From NCBI GenBank assembly GCA_019689775.1, contig JADGGV010000011.1:1-25320 (forward strand): a DNA stretch of 25,320 nucleotides, written 5' to 3'. The notes beneath the pieces are model-generated. The model was not told where the DNA came from, made no database searches, and was given only the letters and a program-made list of their open reading frames with translations. The DNA is from Gemmatimonadota bacterium. Lineage in GTDB: Bacteria; Gemmatimonadota; Gemmatimonadetes; Longimicrobiales; RSA9. The number at the start of each line of letters is the position of its first letter. Within the stretch, counting starts at the first letter, position 1. This document shows, in pieces, positions 21,486 to 25,320 of the stretch. The position numbers and the translations under genes are program-made.

Positions 21486-23050
21486 GTCCCCGCGCTCGCC
21501 ACCTCGCCGCGCTCGCTGCGGCCGGCGCCGCCGTCGTCGCCTTCTCCGGCCACATCGGCAGCCCGAACACGTTCTTCGACGGCGACGCCGGGCCGTACCG
21601 CATCCACGTCGTCGTTCAGGTCCCCCCCGTCGTGCCCGGGCTCGCCGAGATCACCGTGCGCGTGCTCGCCGGCCGCGCCGACGCCGTGACCGTGCGGCCG
21701 ATCTTCTGGCGGACCGGCGAGCGCGGCTCGCCGCCGGCCGACCCGGCCCGGCCGGTCCCCGGTGACCCGCGCCTCTTCACCGGGCAGTTGTGGCTGATGG
21801 AGGCCGGCACGTACAACGTCCGCATCGACGTGCGCGGAGCCGACGGCGCCGGCGCCGCGCTCGTGCCCGTGACGGCCGCGGCCACGCGCCGTCTCGCGAT
21901 GCAGGCGCCGCTCGGCTGGCTGCTCGCCGCGCTCGGCGCGTTCCTCGCCGTCGGGCTCGTCTGGATCGTCGGCGCGGCCGTGCGCGAGGGCGGCGTGCCC
22001 GCCGGCGAGGCGCCGGACCCGCGGCGTCGGGCGCGCGCGCGCGTCGCCATGCTCGCCGCGGCCGGCGCCGTCGCGCTCGCGCTCACCGGCGGCCGCGCCT
22101 GGTGGAACCGCGTCGACGCCGCCTACCGCCGCAACCTGTACCGCCCGCTCGCCGTCCGGGCGCACGTCGACGCCCGGGCCGGCGCGCCGACGCTCACGGT
22201 CGCCATCGCCGACAGCGCCTGGACCAGCGGCCGCATGACCCCGCTCACGACCGAGCACGGCAAGCTGATGCACCTCTTCCTCGTGCGCCTCCCTGCGCGC
22301 GATGCGTTCGCCCACGTGCATCCCGAGCCCGTCGACTCGACCACGTTCCGCGTGCGCCTCCCGCCCCTCCCCGCGGGGCGCTACCGCATCCTCGCCGACA
22401 TCGTCCACGAGAGCGGCTTCGCCGAAACGCTCACGGACATCGTAGAGGTCCCCGCGCCCGGCGCCGCAACGGCCCCGCACGACGCCGCGGCGGCCCCGCC
22501 CACCGCCACCGACCCCGACGACACCTGGCACGTCGGCGGCGCCGACTCGCCGCCCGGCGCGCTCCAGACCGCGCGGCTCGAGGACGGCTCGACGATCGCC
22601 TGGCGCCACCCGCCGCTCGTCGCCGGTCGCGACGCCGCCCTCCGCTTCACCGTCACCGGCCCCGACGGCCGCCCCGCCACCCTCGAGCCGTACATCGGGA
22701 TGCTCGGCCACGCGGCGGTGCTCCGCGACGACGACTCCGTCTTCGTCCACCTCCACCCCATGGGCTCCTTCGCCATGGCGTCCCGCGAGACGCTCCAGCG
22801 CCGCGAGCGCGGCGATACCGGCACCGGCCGCTGGTTCCGCCCCGCGCCCGCCGACCCGGGCGCCGCACCGCCCATGGCGCACCACGCCCCCGCGGCGCGC
22901 CCCGCGTCCGCCATCGAGTTCCCCTTCGCGTTCCCCCGCCCGGGCGATTATCGCATCTGGGTCCAGGTGAAGCGCGCCGGCCACGTCCTCACCGGCGTCT
23001 TCGACGCGCATGTGGGGGCGGATCCTCGAGGCGGGGGTCGGGCGGACTGA
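21482..23050 (+). CDS. PmoB-like membrane protein with duplicated HxHP beta domains
   Basis: This 522-residue protein has a signal or anchor helix (~7-22), an N-terminal beta domain (~36-135), two membrane helices (~142-166 and ~187-203), then two extracytoplasmic beta domains (~220-322 and ~370-512). Beta domain, two helices, beta domain is the layout of PmoB/AmoB. The N-terminal domain lacks the His-x-His of the PmoB CuB site. Instead each C-terminal domain has F-x-H-x-HP: H278/H280 and H423/H425, each preceded by a Met/His segment (M263-H264; M407 and H410). These could bind copper. ATG at 21482 overlaps the preceding stop. A His/Met-rich stretch lies at 465-468. Its function is inferred from neighbour and layout. 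Confidence 0.6.
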   Translation: MSPRARHLAALAAAGAAVVAFSGHIGSPNTFFDGDAGPYRIHVVVQVPPVVPGLAEITVRVLAGRADAVTVRPIFWRTGERGSPPADPARPVPGDPRLFTGQLWLMEAGTYNVRIDVRGADGAGAALVPVTAAATRRLAMQAPLGWLLAALGAFLAVGLVWIVGAAVREGGVPAGEAPDPRRRARARVAMLAAAGAVALALTGGRAWWNRVDAAYRRNLYRPLAVRAHVDARAGAPTLTVAIADSAWTSGRMTPLTTEHGKLMHLFLVRLPARDAFAHVHPEPVDSTTFRVRLPPLPAGRYRILADIVHESGFAETLTDIVEVPAPGAATAPHDAAAAPPTATDPDDTWHVGGADSPPGALQTARLEDGSTIAWRHPPLVAGRDAALRFTVTGPDGRPATLEPYIGMLGHAAVLRDDDSVFVHLHPMGSFAMASRETLQRRERGDTGTGRWFRPAPADPGAAPPMAHHAPAARPASAIEFPFAFPRPGDYRIWVQVKRAGHVLTGVFDAHVGADPRGGGRAD

Positions 23051-23091
23051 CGGCTCTTCGACGCCCACCTCGCGGCCAACCGCTGACACGC

Positions 23092-23128
23092 GACGGGCCC
23101 GGCGGGGAGCCTCCCCGCCGGGCCCGTC
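23092..23128. terminator. 16-bp GC hairpin after the monooxygenase-like operon
   Basis: Bases 23092-23107 pair perfectly with 23113-23128 around a 5-base loop, 42 bases after the stop at 23050. No T-tract follows on either side, as with the hairpin after cspA. It lies between convergent genes and may act in both directions. Confidence 0.6.
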
Positions 23129-23163
23129 CGGGCGCCGGGATCCCGGTCGGCAGCGGCGCCCGG
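23128..23163. repeat. 10-bp inverted repeat in the convergent gap
   Basis: CCGGGCGCCG (23128-23137) and CGGCGCCCGG (23154-23163) form a perfect stem with a 16-base loop, directly abutting the previous hairpin. It may be the terminator for the minus-strand gene ending at 23200. A run of eleven C follows at 23172-23182. Confidence 0.5.
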
Positions 23164-23199
23164 CCCGCGCGCCCCCCCCCCCGGTGGCGAACCTCGACC

Positions 23200-23847
23200 T
23201 CAGTGCGGCTTCAGCCCCACGCCGCCCTTCACCCGCAGCGACGACGCCGCCTCCGCCCGCAGGTTCGCGAGCGCCTCGCCGCCACGCGACAGCGCGCCAC
23301 CGACGCGCATCAGCGCCTGCTCGCTGGCCAGACCGAGCTGCACCAGGTCCGACAGCGTCGCCACCGCGACGGCCCGGCGGTCCGCCGGCGCCTCCCGCGC
23401 GAGCTGCACGAGCGCACTCTGGGCGACGCCCGCCTGGATCGCGTCCGCCGTCACCGCCAGCTCGCCCGGCTCGGGCTGCTCCTCTCCCGCCTTCCGCATC
23501 ACGTCGCTCGCCTGGATGAGGGCGCGCAGCCGCGCCTCGACCGCCGACGCGATCCGCTCCGGCGGCACCCGCTTCGCCTGCCCTTCCGCCACCTTGCTCT
23601 CCAGGAGCGAGACCGGCACGTGCGCCTGCGCCGCCGCACGGAGCGCGGCGTCGATCCGCGCGGACGCGCCCTGCGAGCCGCTCTGCGCCTGCGCCGGCTG
23701 CTGCGTCGGCGCGCCGGGAGCCCTCGCGGTCGCGCTCGATGCGCTCGCCCCACCTTTCGAGGCCGCGCCCGCCCCCGTCACCTGCGCCGCCGCCGCAGCA
23801 GGCAGCAGCACGATCATCGAGGCGACCGCCATCGTCGTGCGCTTCAT
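23200..23847 (-). CDS. Secreted Ala/Gln-rich protein of unknown function
   Basis: This 215-residue protein has a signal peptide (1-22, AAAAAQ) and an Ala/Ser/Gln-rich flexible region (~25-62). Predicted helices at ~63-205 include HVPVSLLESKVAEGQAKRVP and LVQLGLASEQALMRVGGAL. I do not recognise a family. The helical part could be a small periplasmic binding or assembly module, but nothing catalytic is visible. ATG at 23847 has GGAGG 6 bases upstream. It lies 69 bases after the ECF sigma gene and is probably in the same operon. Confidence 0.8.
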   Translation of the reverse strand: MKRTTMAVASMIVLLPAAAAAQVTGAGAASKGGASASSATARAPGAPTQQPAQAQSGSQGASARIDAALRAAAQAHVPVSLLESKVAEGQAKRVPPERIASAVEARLRALIQASDVMRKAGEEQPEPGELAVTADAIQAGVAQSALVQLAREAPADRRAVAVATLSDLVQLGLASEQALMRVGGALSRGGEALANLRAEAASSLRVKGGVGLKPH

Positions 23848-23916
23848 TCCATCCTCCAGGTCCGTGTCCTTGGTCCCTCGTCTTCAGTTACAGGACGCCG
23901 CCGGGCGACCGTTCCG

Positions 23917-24480
23917 TCACGTCGATGGCTCCGGCTCGAGCAGCGCCGCCCGCAGCGCCTCGCGCGCCCGGTGCACGCGCATCTTCGCCGCGCTCACGCC
24001 CGCGCCCGTGATCTCGGCGATCTCCTCGTAGCCGTAGCCTTCCAGGTGCTTCAGCAGGAACGCCTCGCGCATCGCGGCCGACAGCGCGCCCAGCGCCTCG
24101 GCGAGCGTCAGGCGCAGCTCGACCGCCGGCGCATGCGCATCCCCGCTCGCCAGCCCCCACGCCTCGCCCCGCGCCGTGCGCCGCCGTTCCGCTTTCCGCC
24201 CGTCGAGGCACCGGTTCCGGAGGATGCGGAAGAGCCAGACGCGGAACCGGTCCGGCTCGCGACACTCCCGCAGCCGCGTGTACGCCGTGACCAGCGCGTC
24301 CTGCACCGCGTCCTGCGCGGCGTCCCCGTCCAGTCCCATGCCGCGCGCGAACCGGTACAGCGGCGTCTGGTAGCGCCGCACCAGCGCCGCGTCGCTCTCC
24401 CGCTCCCCCGCCACCACGCGCGCGACCAGCGCCGCGTCGCTCGGCGCCCGGGCGGCCGCCGCCTCCTCCACGGCTGCCAT
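23917..24480 (-). CDS. ECF-type RNA polymerase sigma factor
   Basis: This 187-residue protein has sigma region 2 (~30-100): LVRRYQTPLYRFA, then AAQDAVQDALVTAYTRL and FRVWLFRILRNRCLDGRKAERR (the -10-binding helix). Region 4 (~125-180) contains LSAAMREAFLLKHLEGYGYEEIAEI, a helix-turn-helix and VHRAREALR. There is no sigma region 3, so it is an extracytoplasmic-function type. It starts 1 base after the end of the glycogen-binding gene. No anti-sigma factor is seen beside it, so how it is controlled is unclear. Confidence 0.92.
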   Translation of the reverse strand: MAAVEEAAAARAPSDAALVARVVAGERESDAALVRRYQTPLYRFARGMGLDGDAAQDAVQDALVTAYTRLRECREPDRFRVWLFRILRNRCLDGRKAERRRTARGEAWGLASGDAHAPAVELRLTLAEALGALSAAMREAFLLKHLEGYGYEEIAEITGAGVSAAKMRVHRAREALRAALLEPEPST

Positions 24481-24481
24481 G

Positions 24482-25320
24482 CTACTTCACCGCCAGGACG
24501 GCGGTCTCGCCGCCCATCCCGTCGTCCTGGCGCCCCGGCACGGAGTCCGGCACGTACCAGCGGCCGTCGGAGGCGACGAAGGCGTAGTAGGAGACCCCCG
24601 GCGCCAGCCGCGTCGTGTAGCTCCAGCTCTCTCCCACCCGCGTCATCGGCTCCGGGCGCCAGCCGTTCCAATCCCCGGCGATCCGCGGCTCGCCCCGCGC
24701 CGCGTCGGCCGGTAGCAGCACCGTCGCGCGCCCGCCCGCGTACCGCGCCGGCACCGGCGCCGGCGGCCGCGGCGGCCCCGCCAACCGGACGCTCGCCGCC
24801 ACGCTCCACGACGTCCTCGGTACGCTCAGGTAGAGCGGGTCCAGCACCATCCGCCGCGCCGACGCCTCCAGCGCCGTGTGCCCCGGGAGCTCCAGCCGCG
24901 CACCCGCGCCCCACGGCACACCGTCCATCCCGCCCGAAAGCCACATCCCGACCATCGCCCACGCGCTCACCCGCCCCGGCGCCACGGTCGCCGTCAGCTC
25001 CTCGGACACGTACCGACGCTCCGGCGCGTCGAACACCCGCGTCGCCGCCGCCATGACCCACCCCCGCGCCAGGCTCGCCAGCACGCGGGCGTCCGCCAGC
25101 CGCACCGTACGCCGCCACGTCGAGTCGGCGCGCCCGCTCGCGTACAGCGACGCGCCGGCCCGCACCTCCAGCGCCACGCGATCGGTCCCCACCCCGACCA
25201 GCGGCAGCGCCTGTCCCGCCACGCCGAAACCCGTCGAGCCCGGAGTCCGCGTCACCCGCCCCAGGATGTCGCGCTGCTCCCCCCCGCCTCCCGCTGCACG
25301 AAGCCCTGGCCGGTCAGGTC
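24482..25320 (-). CDS. Glycogen-binding (CBM48/AMPK-type) domain protein, 5' end outside window
   Basis: The frame is open to the window edge, so only the last ~278 residues are seen. A GTG at 25255 would give 257 residues but is not required. The N-terminal part has many alternating-residue beta strands, as in an outer-membrane beta barrel or sandwich. The last ~85 residues form an early-set carbohydrate-binding domain of the isoamylase/AMPK type: ATVLLPADAA, the GDWNGWRPEPM motif, W-x-YTTRLAPGVSYYAF and a final WYVPD strand. It ends 1 base before the ECF sigma start, so the two are co-transcribed. A surface glucan-sensing or glucan-binding role is only a guess. Confidence 0.75.
   Translation of the reverse strand, partial: PDRPGLRAAGGGGEQRDILGRVTRTPGSTGFGVAGQALPLVGVGTDRVALEVRAGASLYASGRADSTWRRTVRLADARVLASLARGWVMAAATRVFDAPERRYVSEELTATVAPGRVSAWAMVGMWLSGGMDGVPWGAGARLELPGHTALEASARRMVLDPLYLSVPRTSWSVAASVRLAGPPRPPAPVPARYAGGRATVLLPADAARGEPRIAGDWNGWRPEPMTRVGESWSYTTRLAPGVSYYAFVASDGRWYVPDSVPGRQDDGMGGETAVLAVK

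Noticed and set aside
21790..25056. Plus-strand open frame of 1088 codons
   Set aside because: It overlaps the PmoB-like gene out of frame and then runs antisense to three genes; the translation is Arg/Pro-rich and patternless.

Overview
The window is very GC-rich bacterial chromosome, densely packed on both strands, with GTG starts and many 4-base GTGA/ATGA gene overlaps. The gene set (PaaABCD oxygenase, PBP1A, secreted S9 peptidase, DUF6941-type protein, glycogen-binding-domain protein with an ECF sigma factor, MacB-type permeases) and the base composition suggest a Gram-negative, Gemmatimonadota-like organism. That taxonomic guess is inference: there is no rRNA or other marker here. No tRNA, rRNA, insertion sequence or CRISPR array was seen.

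Layout. 1-2937 (+): a phenylacetyl-CoA epoxidase operon in the order paaA, paaD (DUF59 part), paaB, paaC, then a separate 71-residue gene for the PaaD zinc ribbon, preceded by a PaaR-like palindrome. 2938-3472: a 535-base gap with an inverted repeat, a GEMM-I cyclic-dinucleotide riboswitch with A instead of G at the base-selective position (as in cGAMP-sensing members), an overlapping intrinsic terminator, and a GC hairpin; no plus-strand gene follows. 3473-7433 (-): a small beta-rich protein, an extended SDR and PBP1A, from one promoter. 7434-7819: two back-to-back promoters and a short structured RNA with its own terminator, ahead of a cold-shock protein with a Gly/Tyr/Arg tail. 8372-10684 (+): a small basic protein overlapping a PLP decarboxylase, then a four-Cys YggX-like protein and a helix-hairpin-helix protein. 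10697-17183 (-): a PEBP-family lipoprotein, an S9 peptidase, two tandem MacB-type permeases and their periplasmic adaptor, with no ATPase gene. 17403-20193 (+): a GH18-like secreted protein, a HAD hydrolase, a DUF6941-like protein and GreA.

20304-23050 (+) is the most interesting part. Two overlapping genes look like a very divergent copper membrane monooxygenase (the pMMO/AMO family). The first has both metal-ligand motifs of PmoC/AmoC at the correct spacing (D-x3-H-x12-H and D-x3-H-x13-H), followed by a half that resembles PmoA. The second has the PmoB layout (beta domain, two membrane helices, beta domains) but carries its His-x-His motifs in the C-terminal domains. The canonical C-A-B order is kept, with C and A apparently fused.

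23200-25320 (-): a glycogen-binding-domain protein that runs off the window edge, an ECF sigma factor and a secreted protein of unknown function, probably one operon.
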